Shown in pieces: positions 45,501 to 60,316 of a DNA stretch of 64,000 bases. This DNA is from Diprion similis (lineage: Eukaryota; Arthropoda; Insecta; Hymenoptera; Diprionidae), in assembly GCF_021155765.1 (NCBI RefSeq), contig NC_060111.1:1-64000 (forward strand), in the 5' to 3' direction. Each line of letters opens with the position of its first letter. The stretch's first letter is position 1. The position numbers were made by a program, and so were the translations under genes. Under the pieces are notes generated by a model, which was given only the letters and a program-made list of their open reading frames with translations, did no database searches and was not told the DNA's origin.

Positions 45501-48500
45501 TCCATCTTGCTTCCGCACAATTCTTCCTGAATTCCATTTCCCGAGTCACTTTCAACTGTGCTGGATCGTTCATCTCGAGATGATTTTCTTCGTCCGCCGC
45601 ATCGACAATCCTCCGACTGATCACCGTACGAAGGAGGTTTTCAAATTCTACAAAGCTGAACTGACGGGTAGACCGAAGAAATTGGTGTTACATGGAAAAC
45701 TATTAGGTCTTGTTAAAAACCTCATCTCAAAAGCGATGCACGACAAAGCAGTTCGGAAGCTCCAGGAAGCAGGTATCGGTTGAACGTCCAGCTCGACTGA
45801 CTTGATAAAGTAGGTATTAAAAGAAACCCCTGCCTATATTCTCGCAATGCATTGTCGAGAGATCAGGCTCGTCTTCCCATTGTACGCTCCGCCACGGGGG
45901 CACCCTGCCTGTCCAGCAACCTTTATGCCACCGAATCAGAAAATCTCGTAAAGGTAAGTCGCGGCAGCCCGCCGAATCGGAGTAGGGTCTGTGTCGAGTC
46001 CAGTGAATAAGGATGAACAAGATAGGGGGAAATAAATAGAGTCCTATCGACCAAGGTTTCCCGGCAGAATTTCGAGTCATCGTTATGACCGTTGTTCTGG
46101 GATTTACAATTGTCACGTCGAGTTTACATGCTTTCTCTAAACTTTTTCCAATATTATCCCCGAATCAACCGCATGCAGTTGGAATTTCTTGCTCTCTCGT
46201 GTCTGTCGTCTCGAGGTCTCAACAAAGAAGCCGAGAATCTACTCAGCCCTACCGGAGCTTTATATTTCGCTCCCAGCGGACTAGGACGGCGCTTTACTGC
46301 ATCGATGGCGGAACCCGCCACTAGAAGAAGCAATTTTCCAATTTTCCTCGACTTTGTCATCTTCGCTTCGCTATTGCCCCAGTGAAATAGAATTTCAGCC
46401 TCAAGTGGCAGAAGCTCCAGCGGAGAATCACCCCTATCCCCCCTCCGGCCGTAGATTCTGAAAACTTGCTGGCATCCCTCGACCGTGTTATACATATAAC
46501 CTACGTACCTATATTATGATTGAGATAAAAGGTAACTTCTCGCCCGATAATAACTTTGCCACGGATATTGCCCGCGAATACTTATTTCTTCAGGTTCCAT
46601 CTTTTTTTTCATGCCTGGAACGGATCGCGATCATTTGTTAACTTTTTCCTTCGAAGTATACCGAATTGATTGGTACACACTGCATGAACAAGACCGTCTC
46701 TGTCAGTAAAGCAAAGGAAACCGAACTGAACCGAACGCGCTGAAAAGCACAGCGTCAAAGCAGGGGGAGGGGGGGGGGGATTGAGAGACGGACAAACAGG
46801 AGTTGAAGCTTTTATCACTCAGCAAACAATAATAGGAGGTTTGGACAGACGCAGCGATGGCCCGACCAGGAGTAGAGTGTATAAGCTACCGTAAGGCGAG
46901 CGATTGCACAATATCACTTTGATCCTTATAGACAGCGGTAAATATCTCAAGTATAATAACTGTGAAAGCTTCAGGAAAGGCGCTATCTATAGCGCTTATA
47001 ATGCCGTACGACCGAAGGAAACACATAAGAGTGAGGTAGAGCTTCTCAGCCGATTTTTCTTTTTTTTCGTTCGTTTTATTCTGCCTTCCTTGCTATTATA
47101 CCCCTTCCGAGAGATTTTGATCGCATCCTTGGCGACTCCTCGTCACAACGTGGCCTACGATAATCAAAATGCCTCGCTCGGGAGAATGTGCCAAATTACG
47201 AGGGAAGCATTCCCGAGAATATTGGGAGAATGCCACAGTTTTGCGAAAGGACGGAGGGTACGCAACGAGAATCACCGTTATCGCGAAGAAAACCAAATGA
47301 GGAACAAATGGCATGTTTCTACTGCGGTAAGTGGAATGAGACGATTGATCGGGTTCTTCGGAATGTGTAAATTGTAAGAAGAATATGTTGGCGGAAAACT
47401 GGGTAAGGAGTGACAAAAGAATCGATTTTTCATCGTGGACTTGGAAAAGATGAAGAGCGACAGCGGTGAAGTGGAAAAGTAGGTGGGAAGAGAAACGCAA
47501 AAAGAGAGGGAAAAAATAGATTTTTATGGATAATTACGGCTTTGAACACAGCGCGCGCGTGGCAGGGAGGAGGGTGAAACCTCAGTGGAATTCTAAGGAT
47601 ATGTATGTATAACAAGATATATCTATATAAGTATACCGCGTGCGTTATATGGGCCGTCGGAGATTTGGTATAGCACGACGTCTTTTCAAAGAGCATGATT
47701 ATTTTCGCGAAGATGGCTGGCGGGAGTATCGGAGACGAAAGGAATTAAAGAAAATGTATTTCAATCCCGCGCATTCACGAGAAAGAGATCAGCGGGTTTC
47801 GCATGACCCGCGCAGTCGGTATGAGAGAGTCCGAAACGAAGAAAGAAAGAAACGAGAAAAAGTGGGTATACTATACCAGATACCTATGTCAGGAGTACGG
47901 ATAGATCTGCCGCGAGGGGAGCGTGTGTGCTTCTATGTACCACATCGCAAATCCCATGCAGGGTTCTTGAAATACAGACGTAGGCGTGTGTGCCCAACTG
48001 TGGCGGGCACGGAGCGTCTTCGTAATTCCCCCTTGCTCTTTGATACCTTGAATCACGATAACCTACGCCAGTCTTCTCTCGCGGTCTTCGTGCACCGTCA
48101 ATATGATCCCATCGCAAAGAAAGAAATAAATGTCACCGTAATCTCGGATTTGGACTCGGTACAACCACGACAAGACCCGCCTATTGCAAATTTTTCCCAT
48201 CCTGCAGGAAAATTTTTGTGAAAATCTGTGGATAATAATTGTTGCAAAAAGACAATAATCGAATGTAATCATCGAAACTTGCGGCAGAAAATGAATGTAC
48301 GATGCTCACTGCCCGTATCAGAGGGAAAAAGATGGACGTTTTGCTGCAGGTATGAGATTGTTTAAAATGGCGCAATGAGAGTGGGGGAAAGGGGCATTGA
48401 ACGGATGAACATACTTTCCGTTATTTCCTGTGCGGATATATGATTTACCAGAAAGAATGTCCCCTCGCTCCGATTCCCTGTAGGTATATAACTTGCTCCG

Positions 48501-49037
48501 CAGGGAGGATGGTCGAATCGAGGATCGTTTTGTATTTCCGCCCGAATGACCATCGGGCAAACCACCCGTTGCGCTGGGTAGAAGGGACCCTCAAAGGAGA
48601 CCGCGTCCTCGCCCACAGCCAAATCGACAACGAGGAGAGACGACTCGAGTTTCTCTAACGATGTGGTCAAGCCCGAGCGCGACACAGGCCCTCAAAAGTC
48701 TAAGGTGCGAATTGGTCGGGCCGTTCCTATAGCTAATGGTCCATTTGGAGCTCTTCTCTTTCGTTCGAACACTGTTTAATCTATAGGCCAATTACAATAC
48801 AGCACGTTACAGATTAAAAAACAACAACTGCGTTCAAGTTAATCAAGTCTTCCTCGGAGTCGATGAGGGGTCAGATACAGAGCAGAGTGAAGGCGGAGAA
48901 ATGTTATCGAGGTATTCGAACTCGCTCGAGGGCCTACGAATCCTGTAGGAGAAGGCATAATTCCTTCCAGGGAAATATCCGCGATTGTGATGCTTCGGCT
49001 GAAAATGAAACAAATTCTCACATCGAGAGGCGTAAAA

Positions 49038-50921
49038 TTAGAATGGCTCTATTTGCTTTGCGCGTATAACCTTGCGACAAGGTTTCGTCCTGTTTCGATA
49101 GACCCTGGAGTCTCGACCCCTGTCCGCAATCAGGCCCCGTTCTACGGCCCTCCTCTCGCACATAATCAACTCCTCGGTGAGTCTTCGGACTGCTTTTTCG
49201 ACCTGTGCATCGATGATATCCTCAACGAAATTGTCATCCGGTCCTACGGACATCGCCGAGAAGCTCCGATCATCTCCCGGAAGATGTGCTTCCGTTCTTT
49301 CATCGTAGTCGTACTTCCGGGACTCGGATTCGTGACGCGAAATGTTCATTGACACCCCCGCGTCGATCGAATCAACGCCTATCCAGGGTTTCGCATTTTC
49401 GGACGTTTTCCACGTCCCCAAAAGCCGAGAAGTCTCACCGTTGCGGTACAGGGAAAGTTCGAAATCCCGGTCTATCCTTCGTTTTATTTCGCCGAGCAAT
49501 TTCGCCTCTGTCGCACGATTATCGACCGGGTATTCGTCGCCGAATAGAGGGTTCGAATCCGTCGCCGAGGCGTCAATTTTCCCCTCAAGCAGCACGGTCG
49601 CTACGTTACAGCGATTCCTATTTTTGCACAGGTTATCCTGCAGGATTTCTGCGACTACTGGCAGGACGCCACCGTCACTCAACAAAAGTCCGTTGTTTTC
49701 ATCAGGCAGTGTTGTAGCTTCGTTGCCGTCATCAAGATTCCACTCAACCACGGAATTTCCCTTATTCAATCCGAAACAACTGCCACTGCCTGCTGTTATG
49801 CAATACGACATGGGCTTGTTCTTCCGATGCCACGACCTCGATGTTGACGATAAAACCCTCCGCCCGTCGACTTCAAGATCGTTCGAACTAGCCCTCAAGC
49901 CCACAGGGGTCAATTTTCGATCGCAACCCTCCGCCGTTCTAGCCGGAATGCGATTGTTCATATCATATTTCAACGAATGAATTGTCTTGCGAGACTGAAA
50001 CGAAGGAAAAAAGTTCAATACCTCGAATTCGATAAACATTGTTGGTAATAAACCGTGTTCAACACCCTCCGCATAAAGATAACATCACTCGACGTGCAAT
50101 GGCTGCAAATTTATAATCCGGAAGGGTTGTTCCGGAAGCTCAGAACAAAAAAAAAAAAAATCTATAGGAATTCTTACCACACTGATCTTGCGCTTTAAAG
50201 GACTACGAGCTTCGGTTCCGAATCGGTTTCTCTGAAGACTTGAACAATGTGATTCGGACGATCTTCTTCGAGCGTGATCCTCATTCTGAAACGCTAACGT
50301 CACAGTATGCCGGGCGACAAATGTGTCCGAAAACGATTTCGAAAGACCTGAGAATCTCACCCCTTGATCAAATTTAAACTGCATTTCAGTCTCCGTCCAG
50401 CTGCTTACACAAAAATTTCGACTCTTCTTGCTCAGGTCAAACGATTTCCAGCTCTCCAGGTCCTTTCTGATGTTTAAAAGACGATTTCGGCATACTCGCT
50501 CTGATACGATGGGATCTTGATGCCTGAATTGTAAATGCTTGTGCCAAAATCGTTTGTTCTGTTCGATAGAGCGATTTTTAACTGGCAAGAAGTCTAGCTC
50601 GTCATAGGTGTGCGCCATTGGATTCGCCGACATTGCGTCAAATTTGTTCTTAAGCGCAAAATAACAAGCTTCAGGTTTAGACTCGGTCGTAGTTCCGCTT
50701 GCGAAATCCTCACCTTCAATACACTTGTGAGCTGTGTCTAATTTTGAATTCGCGTTGGGCATCGCCGACGATGTCGACTTCTTTCGACGGTCCACAATCA
50801 GAAGGTTCTTCGCACAATGACGACAAACGTTAGATAACCTCTGAAGAGAATCGTTACTGGAAAACGAGTCGATTGGACTAGACCTGTTACGTTCGCTGAC
50901 TTTTGGCTTTGAATAGTCCAT
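49038..50921 (-). CDS. Unrecognised two-exon protein, about 566 residues
   Basis: Exon 1 is 50921-50178 (248 codons, MDYSKPKVSERNRSSPIDSF to KRKISV). Exon 2 is 49994-49038 (318 codons plus stop, SRKTIHSLKYDMNN to RAKQIEPF). They join in phase 0 through a 183-nt GT-AG intron with a good donor (GTG/GTAAGA) and a pyrimidine-rich TTTCAG acceptor. Two long adjoining frames with matching phase make a real gene likely. An in-frame TAG upstream with no other ATG supports the start at 50921. Exon 1 has a single CxxC (CRHCAKNLL) and a basic middle part. Exon 2 is acidic and ends in a likely helix, VEDIIDAQVEKAVRRLTEEL. There is no signal peptide or membrane segment. I do not recognise the family. Confidence 0.6.
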
Positions 50922-53065
50922 CCTCAGCGAGTCATACTTGTGAAATAATCGGAACGGAATTGAATACGTTGTGTCAGTAGTGGCGTGATCGATGTTCTAG
51001 ACGAGATTATTATCGCGCACCTTCTCACCTTACGAATTTCTACAGATACAGCTGATATTGTCATCGCACGGAAGAAGAACTGACAAAATCAGAAGAGATA
51101 TACGGAGTACCAGGGTCAAATCATTCGCTGATGATTTGTTTCGGGTCCAAATGTTGATTTCATCCCACTGGAAATAACTTTTTCTGACAACTTTCGCAGC
51201 AAAGTTTACAAAGGATTACCGTGAACTGGAATGATTTATCAATATCATGCAAAATTTTGCGGTTACAACGTTTCCTCGCGTTATGAAAAAATTGGAATTG
51301 ATTCGGATGTTTAGGTTAAGTTGGTGGAAACGATTGAAAGTCGCAAGCGAACTGTCAGGAGAAAACCATGTTTTGTCGAGTATGTTCCCTCCGGCAGTGC
51401 CTCGAACAATGAAGCCGGTCACTGATATTGGTATTCAGAGCAGAGCTGCTAATGGGCATTTAACAGGCTGCTATCAAGTCCGGGGTCCTGAAAGTCAGCG
51501 ACGCGCGATGGAATTGCAGGGGTGGTTAGTTCCGGCATTTAATATACAACAGCGACGACACCCTTTACAGGACTAGTTGGGGTCGGACTCGAGCTTAACG
51601 GTGAAATTTTGTCTCTACGCACTGGAAATTCACGAGAAAAGTGAATAACACAGGTGCACAAAGATCCGCGGGATTCAATGCGTCGAATTATTCCAAACCA
51701 TGTCGCAATGAATGACCTTCGCACTGAGTTGCTGATGCTTTCTGTTTATCAACATGTGTACTTGCACGCAAGTATCTATGCGTACCTAAAACCATAGTTG
51801 CAAGTACCGGTAGTACAACTTTGCTGACCAAACTATCCTGGATTAACACCACAGATAAGAGAGCCGTGACTCGTTCTTTGGCAGGCACGCCATGGCATGA
51901 TGAATGGTCTCGTGTTTGCTTTGCTGGTTCGTCCGCCCAGCTCCAACTCCGCAACTAAAACCCCCACCGACCCTGGCCTTACTTCTCTTTCAGGCACTTG
52001 TTGCATGCTGCTACTTCGAAATGGTTAGTCTCATTTCGTCGCTTTCGTCGCTATATAAGTCTTGCGGTTTACGGTGTGCGCGAAATGGAAAAGAAGGGTG
52101 ATCCATTCCTGTGAAAAATATGGTTTCACCGAACCATCACATATACGTCACTACCATGCTTTTGAAAGGTCATTCTTGGTTGTCGTGCCACTTGGAACTC
52201 CTTCGAAAAGTTTTAGCCCAGGAATTTTATTTTATTATATATTTAATTTTTTTTCTTATCACTTCATTTTGACGTTCTGAAAAACATATTAAAAATCGAG
52301 AACGAGATCGCGATCGAGTTAATAAATATTCAAGATCAAAAGTCAAGTAATTCGGTTTTTTGTAAATATCTCACTTCCCACAGCTCGGAAACAAATTGAG
52401 ATGATGATCAACAAGAAGTGTTATAAAGTTTCCCACAAGAAAGGTCTTGTTCATTTTTTACGTACAACGAAGTGTTTAGCGGAAAACCTGCTTCATTGCA
52501 ATGTGCGTAGAATCCGTTTTCGCACCACTTACGAGCTATTTTTGCGAATATCTTGCTTCCTATGGCTCGGAGACCAATCGAGGATCAGATCGAAATTAAA
52601 GACTATAAAATTTATAACCAAGAAACATTGAATTAATTTTTCGCATACAGTGGACCATCTACGGGATATAGAGCGACGGATATCCATAGAACGTGCGTAG
52701 TGTCAGTTTCCGCACCACCTTCGAATTAGGATACAAGGTGCGCTTTTTTTAATATGGTTTCCCCAGTTTGCAGTGAGAGGAAGCGGACTAGTGACAGAAT
52801 TATCAGGGCAAAGAGGGTTGTGCATTTTCGCGAATAGATAAAGTGAGAGATGTGGGTGATTGTATGAAGGGACATGGTCGTCGAGCATAATCATTGGGTG
52901 AGGGGCAAGTGTGAAGGTGTGCTTGCTCGACTATCGTACTGTTGATTTTTAATTACTTTCTCGAAGAAAGTTTATATCCAACTTACCGTTATTCCAATAG
53001 CTCCCTCTTCTTCTCCTCTCCGTATTCCGTAAACGGCACATTGAAAGCGAAAAGAAAACTATTGC

Positions 53066-53070
53066 GGTGG

Positions 53071-53096
<26 letters not shown>
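53066..53096. repeat. (GGT)n microsatellite
   Basis: About ten GGT triplets; the tryptophan run in one frame comes from this repeat. Confidence 0.9.
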
Positions 53097-53101
<5 letters not shown>

Positions 53102-54210
53102 ATTGTTGTTGCCTTTACGTTAGGGCAAACGGAAGTATACGGCCGTTTTACATGCATCCTGAAAACAAAGCATTACTTGAATTAAATCGCATGGAGCTTA
53201 ATATTAAACGTGTTTATAATTCTTGCGCAACACAGCTGCATTGCAATGTAAAGATTCTTTTTCTTGAAACTTCAGCAACAAAATATAGCTGCAAGGCAGA
53301 AAGGGATATAAATAAGATCTATATATGGATAATTGAAATCTTTCTAATGTAAATTCTACTGACATTTTCAACATGTTGCGTTTTACACGCTCTTCTTTCC
53401 TTTATAGTGGCAAAATCGATTTAAGGAGAAGTAATAGAGTTTGCGATCACGCTTGTGAAATGACCACGACCAGTTCCAAAAATGGATGAAACATATATGT
53501 ATACATTTACGCAGAGTGAGGTCCTAACGAATGCATGGTCCGTCCTCTGCAGAAAATTAATGCGCACGTGCTATATTCTGAGATCAACTCTTTGCCAGAG
53601 CGACCAGCGGGCGTAAATGTAAACTCAAAATTTGTTACATTTGTCACTGGTAGTTTTGTTCAACACCGACAACTCAAAATTTTTGTATACCCGTTTCTCT
53701 GCTTTCCGAGAAAAAAAGGAAGTTATTGTCATCACCCCGAGGGTGAAAAGTTGAATTTTCACTACATCTCGACATTTCAAACTCTACTTCCGCTCATTTC
53801 CGGATGGACGTCTCTCCGTGTGGGTATATACGTGATCTATTTTTCGTTCGACGATATCTTGCGAAAGACTTACCGCATTTTCATAATTTTAATCTCATTT
53901 CACGCAGCTTTTCCAAACTTAGAACTGATTAGATTCGGGCTTTGATAGGTTCAGTGCTTTTCCAATTATTTGAATAACAAAACTCTCAAAAACATAATAG
54001 AAATAATTATATTTGGAGGATGGATGTACGGATTCGAATGAGAATTGGTACTATGAAGTTTTTCGGTTAGCTGATCACGAATCTAAAATCACATTTGTAA
54101 AATTTATAAGGAAAAAAAAATCTAAAAACATTTGGATTTCCATGAAAATTGGTATTCAAAGATTTTTAGATTGCTGATCACGAATCCAAAGTCACATTGT
54201 CAATATTGAC

Positions 54211-54235
54211 GTTGTTGTTGTTGTTGTTGTTGTTG
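54211..54235. repeat. (GTT)n microsatellite
   Basis: Eight GTT triplets. Confidence 0.9.
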
Positions 54236-57200
54236 CCCTGGCATGCAGCCGCTCTCGGATTGTAACGCATGCCCATTAAATTTCAGCAAAAGCGATGGCG
54301 ATGACCACTTTGTTAAGAAATTTTTGTTAGTTAATAATGAATTCTTCGAAAACATTTTAAGCTAATTGATTGGGGCAGTTCATTTGAAAATTGGGTTTTC
54401 GCGTTTTTAGGAGCAGTAAACATCAAACTCGCGGTCCAAAAAATATAAAGCTCGATAAAAGATGGTTTTTTTGTACACTCTAAACCAGGCGTGAGGATTA
54501 AAAAGAAGTTAACGACGATGAGTGTCAGATGTGGGTCGGTTTATACATCTACTATATATTGTAATAACTGTTTATATATGTGGGCTCTTTATATATAAAG
54601 AGGTGCCAACAATCAGAACATGTAAGAGAACAGATCTTAAATACACCAATAAAATAATGAAGAGGAATTTACAACATATTCCTTTCGGCGATCTTTAATT
54701 TCTATAAGTCGAGAAAATATGACAACTCATGTATATATATTGAATGACGATCACAATCTGATACCAAGCTATTAAGTGAAAAATTACCCACGCACAAACA
54801 TCCGTCCACACACCATTCACACAAACGAATTAAAATACGCCAGCTTTGTTAAATTATAAATTAAGTATTCACATGTTTCTTTTCCTTCTAAATAAAATCT
54901 AGATATTCGTGAGGTTACTGAGGATTCAAATTAAATGGTATTTTAAATAATTATTGATACTCAAGTAGAAAAAAATATTTCTGGCAGTGAGTAGGTCTCG
55001 GCAACGGGCTTCGATGATCAGTATTCTTGGTGAGATAGCTGGTGAGATTCTTTGGATACAAAATGGATCTTGATCGGATATTTGATCAAGCATCTTCACT
55101 GCCGCGTTTTTACAGCGTCTTCCAACGATGTTAATGTTTGCTCAAACACTAAACTTGAAATTGTAATTCTCGTCAACTGCGTGAAAATTGAATCCTCCAT
55201 GATAAACTGGTTATAGTTGACATACGACTGGGTATATTCAATGAATAAATAAATAATCAACGAGACTTTAAATGAAACTAAATATAATACTGCTACGAGG
55301 GATTTGACCGTGTGGCCTCTGGCGTCTTCTCTCGCAGATTGTGAGCTCTACATCCTTCGCAGATTAAGTGATACAATACACCGCACTAGTCAAACATCAT
55401 GGACATATCCGTCGGAGTCAAAGTCAAATTCTCGCACATATTTGAAATGCTTGCCATGTTACAATAAATAATATAAATTAATAACGATGAATGAGTAAAG
55501 TGAGATTTCGTTTCTTCGAGACAACAGAAGTATCCATTTGCGGCAATGCGACAAGATAAAATTGTGCGGTCGATGATAAATATCGGTTGTATACATGTAA
55601 TTATGCCTTTTCCTTATGTTTTGTCGGTGATGGTTATGTAGCAAGGCGAAGATTCATCCATACGTAATTTGAAAAGCTCTAATAGTTCCTTCCTGGCAAA
55701 GTTTAGTACCTTCGTACTTCCCCCACTAATGCATTATGCACACAAGTGTGGCGAGAGGTTATAGAGTACCGAGAAACCTTATTACCGCTTTACCTAGATA
55801 GCCCTTCGCAATTTTAAATCGTAATTCTACACCATCGCTGCTCCCTCACTAGAAGTAACGAAGAGTTACACAACGTGCATCAGTGACCGTAGTTCAATAC
55901 GTGTATAGATTAATTTAGGTCGAAGCATGGAATCAACGAATACATTTTTTATAATTTTTATTCATGCGGCCGTGTTAAGTCGTATATCATTCGTAAAATA
56001 CGAATTGCAATATCATTGGGTTGCAACCCACATAAATATAACAAAAGTGCCTTGTAATCATTTCTACATAGGTGGGTAACCGTTTGGCTCCGCAGTGTTT
56101 GAAGTGTAAAGGTTGAAATGAGCTCGGTGCGTCGATTCTCCACTTTGCGGGAGGGTGTCGAGTATTATGTGGGAGCGTCGCGATGCCGCTGGCACCATGC
56201 GTATTTCTCACATCACACTCAGGGGAACGATTACATTCCTTTAGAACTGCGAAGCATCCTCCACCGTGGCGGCGGTGATCTGTTAAATAGGCTTCGTTTT
56301 GCCGCTTTTGAGAATTATTTATGTGAATCCCGCACATCGACCACTCGTAATATCCCTGTTTATACCAAATCCACCACCAATCTACGATCTTCTGGTTTTG
56401 CTGGATGAGGAGAAAGGTCAGGCTCACTGCAGCAACTTTTTTGTCCGAAACATTTTTCTGTTTAATCGTATGCTTTCAAGATATAACGGTACTTGGAAAA
56501 CTTTAAAATTTTGAAAAAATTCACACTACTCTTTTTCATATAGTTGAATAATTGAGAGCGAACAACTTTTTGACCGTTCGAATCCGCACGGAATGCCTCG
56601 TATATAAATTAGAAAACTTAATATGGGAAAGAGGCAATCAGTTATCGCGGTCCTCCTCACACCGTGCAGCTGCATTGACGGAGGCGCCAATTAGACAACA
56701 CGCACCGAACGTGTTGCTCGAGTTGCAGTACACCGTTTCTATAATATGTATATACGCGGTCGTTTTGTGTAATTACTAAATATTACGTAGTAGTATAGGG
56801 TATAATTGTTGGCTGCAAGGAGCGCGTGTTATACATACTCTATAGGAACACGGTAGGTACTTCTCATAAACAATTTGCATGCTAATATATCGGCAGAGCT
56901 GTGGTACGGTGGACTATATTGGTATTGTTCTCACCTTTTTCCCAATCGTAAGCTAAACCCGGCGTCCCTTTACCTCATCACCGATCATTGACACTGTGTT
57001 CGTGTTACTTCATTATAAATGGTCGGGACGTGCTTGCATTCGCAATGATGTGTATTATTATGAACATCTCTGACCCAATCAATCCTTAAATACAAGAATT
57101 TCGACCGAGCTGCAGCTCGGCGGACGTTCACGGACTGTGCAGGGGTCGCAGTTAGCGTTGGACCGAACGTAGCTCGGCACGCTGTTTGTTCAGGATATTC

Positions 57201-60200
57201 CAATCGAAAGAGTGATCCGCACAATTGTTTTGACGGGACCGATATACGTATAACCTACAGTGCAGTTTTCGGTCTTCACCGCCGCTGCGGCGTGCGTCGC
57301 AGGCAGCCGTGTTGAATCCATGGATGAAACGCGGAGTTCCCATGCTCACGTTTTCTCGCTATCCTGTGGGAATTAGGAACCCCGTATAATTCCTATGGGA
57401 AATATCTCCACCCCTGAATGAACCGGGATGACGGTCATCGAGGCTTCACAGCTTACAAATTGGTTCACGACTATGGGGTTCGCTCTGCTCGATGCACGCA
57501 CTCTCTTATCCGAGTGAAATTCACGCCCCGGTTCTCTCTTCGGAAAAGATAACGGCGATTATTTTTTTAGTAACCTGATCTAATTTCTAGCAGCGTCGAT
57601 TATTCCCTGCCCTGAGTCGTCATATAGTTTGTTTCACGCTTGGCTCAGTCAAGTTGTCTTTTAACGGAGTGTCGTCCGAGGCGATTCGAATGACGCACAA
57701 ATGTATATTATGGGAATGGTACACACAACACAACGCACGGAAACACAAGTACCTACTGTGAACATGTTTCAGGAGGTGGGAAATTCGCAATCGGACACGT
57801 GGTCAGCACGTGCCAGTACTGCCCTGCGAACCAGATTACGCGCCTCGCCCGAGTCGCACTCGCACAAAGCCATGGAGCCAGTTTTCACGGAGAACATCGA
57901 AGCCCCGCACTGCTGCACCACGTCGGAAAACACCCGTGTTCGTTGTTAGTTTTGCTTAAAAGAAAACGAGTTTCTTGAGTACAGGTTTCAAATTTCTCTG
58001 CCCCAATTATATAGGAAAATCTTTCAAAATTCTACGGAGTGATATTTTATCAAGATTCTAGACGAAAAAAGATTTTGAGAAGCACAGGACAATGTCAGCC
58101 AGGAGATTGTACTCTGGCAGCATGAAAACCAATTAATTCGCGTGTATAAAAGCAAAACAGAACCTGGGAATAGGGTCGGGATTTTAGATGTACTAAAAGG
58201 TCCGTAAGTCTGATTAACTCTAAGCTCGTGGATACGGAGCACTAAAAGTGGGCAAAATCTTTCGTTACAGATGTGGTCCATTTTTTTCTGACAGACAGCG
58301 CTGCGATCGCACAAGGCCCTTCGCTTTTAGATTGTAGGCCTGAACATAAGTGCATGCATGAACGTAAGTTTTCTAAATCGCTAAAGGGGCGAACGAAATT
58401 TGCTGTATATGACAGCTCTGCCACACGTTAGATTTCTTGGAGATCCTATTTTTACCTAATCCCTGTTTCTTGAAAGTTTACTATGAACATTAGAAGAAAT
58501 GTCACTGACGGAATAATTCAAAAGGCATATTTCGATTGATATTACATTCACCTATTCTGGTCCAAAAAATTCAATTCACTGTGGACGACTTGTATTCTGA
58601 ACGAACCGATTTTTCTCTGGTAATGAGAATCTATTATCCGTAGTTGTATAAAGAATCATGGCCTCAGGACATTTAGCATTGCACGTGTCTGATTTGCCAT
58701 CTTCCTTCGGCCGTCACGAAGGTTTCTCCGGCAGTGTTCGCCACTATATCGGCACGGGTGTCGAGCGTGGCACACTGGGACCCGTATACATGCACGTAAT
58801 TACACGAATCGTTCCACCGAGTATGGGCTCCCCAACGAAAAGCATGGCAACCGAAACTAGCATGTCGAAGACAGGCAATGACGCCCTCGGCAAACAAAGA
58901 CATTGACTTTGATGATATATAATTGATCCAAAATCATTATCTCTTTATTTTTTTTCAATCTTCCGTTTAAATTCTATTGATACACGTAAGAGGCGGGAGA
59001 GAAGTCTAACCATGTTGGAAGTATCTTTCGAACCGTGCAACCATGGCAGCCCCGGACTCTCCCCGGTTCTCAGCAAGTTGTCAAATTGTTCAAATTGAAA
59101 AAAAAAGACCGGACGAAAATTTACAGATAGAATTGAGAAACATACATCAGTATAGACTCTATAGACTATTCTCCTTCGCGCCCACATAGGTGTAAATTAT
59201 ACATTTAGGTTAGCTTGAGACCCTGCGTGCAGAACGAAAGAAAAAACAGAATAATGAAATATGAAGAAGGGAAAAAGGCGTTTTTGAACAAACTATACGT
59301 TGTATACGTAGAGGCGCAGAGTCGAGCTGGTGTAAACTCTGAAATAATTTTATTAACTCGGGTAGGTGTTCCGGGCTTCTGGCTTAACGTTATTAAACCC
59401 TGGCTTATTTCCCTACAATAAACTGGCGAAACGCAGCAGTGGCAGCCGAGGGTGACGACGAGTTGTTAATTATCGTATTCAGGCGGTGAGAAGGGGTTAT
59501 CAGTTTGGTGACTCAGCCTGAATAGCGAAGCTAATACTACGACCTAACTTATTTAGGCGATGCAGGTATATACGTGTACCTGCCTGCTTGCCGACAAGAA
59601 CCAGCCATTGGGAAATTTTACTTATTAACCATCGTCTCTGCAAGAGTCCAGACACAGAAAGAACACCTAAATGAAAGACTCATTGCCCAATCCTACCCAT
59701 TGTTCAACTCTTGTGACATCGATGTGGAGCAACTCTCGCGGCCGCCTCGGTTACTCCTTCTGCCTGGATTATTGATTTCTTATTTGTGTATTTTTCTCAG
59801 CAGAGCACTGTTAATTTACAATTATATCAATTTGAAATTTTCCTGTGTAATAAAATCGTGTAAGCAGTTCACTTAAAGGTACACTGTAAAGAGATCGTCA
59901 AGCGGAAAATTTTGTCTAAACGGTGCGCTAATTACAAAGCACTGCGAATAGAGTTGGCTTGGGAAGTCTGAAAACCGTCGGGGTATATACATTAATATTT
60001 TTTATACGTAGATTCCCAGTAGTATTAAAACTAAATAATGTTTATAAGTGTGCATGAGTGACACTATGAATGACAATATACATATAAATATACCTAATAT
60101 ACGCGTACATGCGGATGCACTTGTAGACTTGAAATACAAAGATTGTAGGTATAGGCAGGCGGGTAATTATAAATATATAAATATATATGTATATATACGA

Positions 60201-60201
60201 C

Positions 60202-60316
<115 letters not shown>

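Larger units (their letters stand above)
41534..49037. other. 7.5-kb region after nerfin, no supported gene
   Basis: The first part is probably the nerfin 3' UTR, with a run of 18 G at 41658-41675. It contains the MITE at 42078-42596. Open frames at 45496-45783, 46904-47377 and 47640-48221 (193 codons, very basic) show no domain that I recognise and have no clear splice partners. A G-rich run lies near 46763-46779. Confidence 0.5.

Noticed and set aside
45430-45783. Overlapping frames on both strands (64 and 95 codons)
   Set aside because: Neither shows a known domain, and I could not choose a strand or find splice partners.
47640-48221. 193-codon basic protein
   Set aside because: No domain, no splice partner and a composition that follows the local purine-rich sequence; coding status could not be supported.
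58658-58906. Overlapping 82- and 76-codon frames on opposite strands
   Set aside because: No recognisable family; may be chance or an old insertion.
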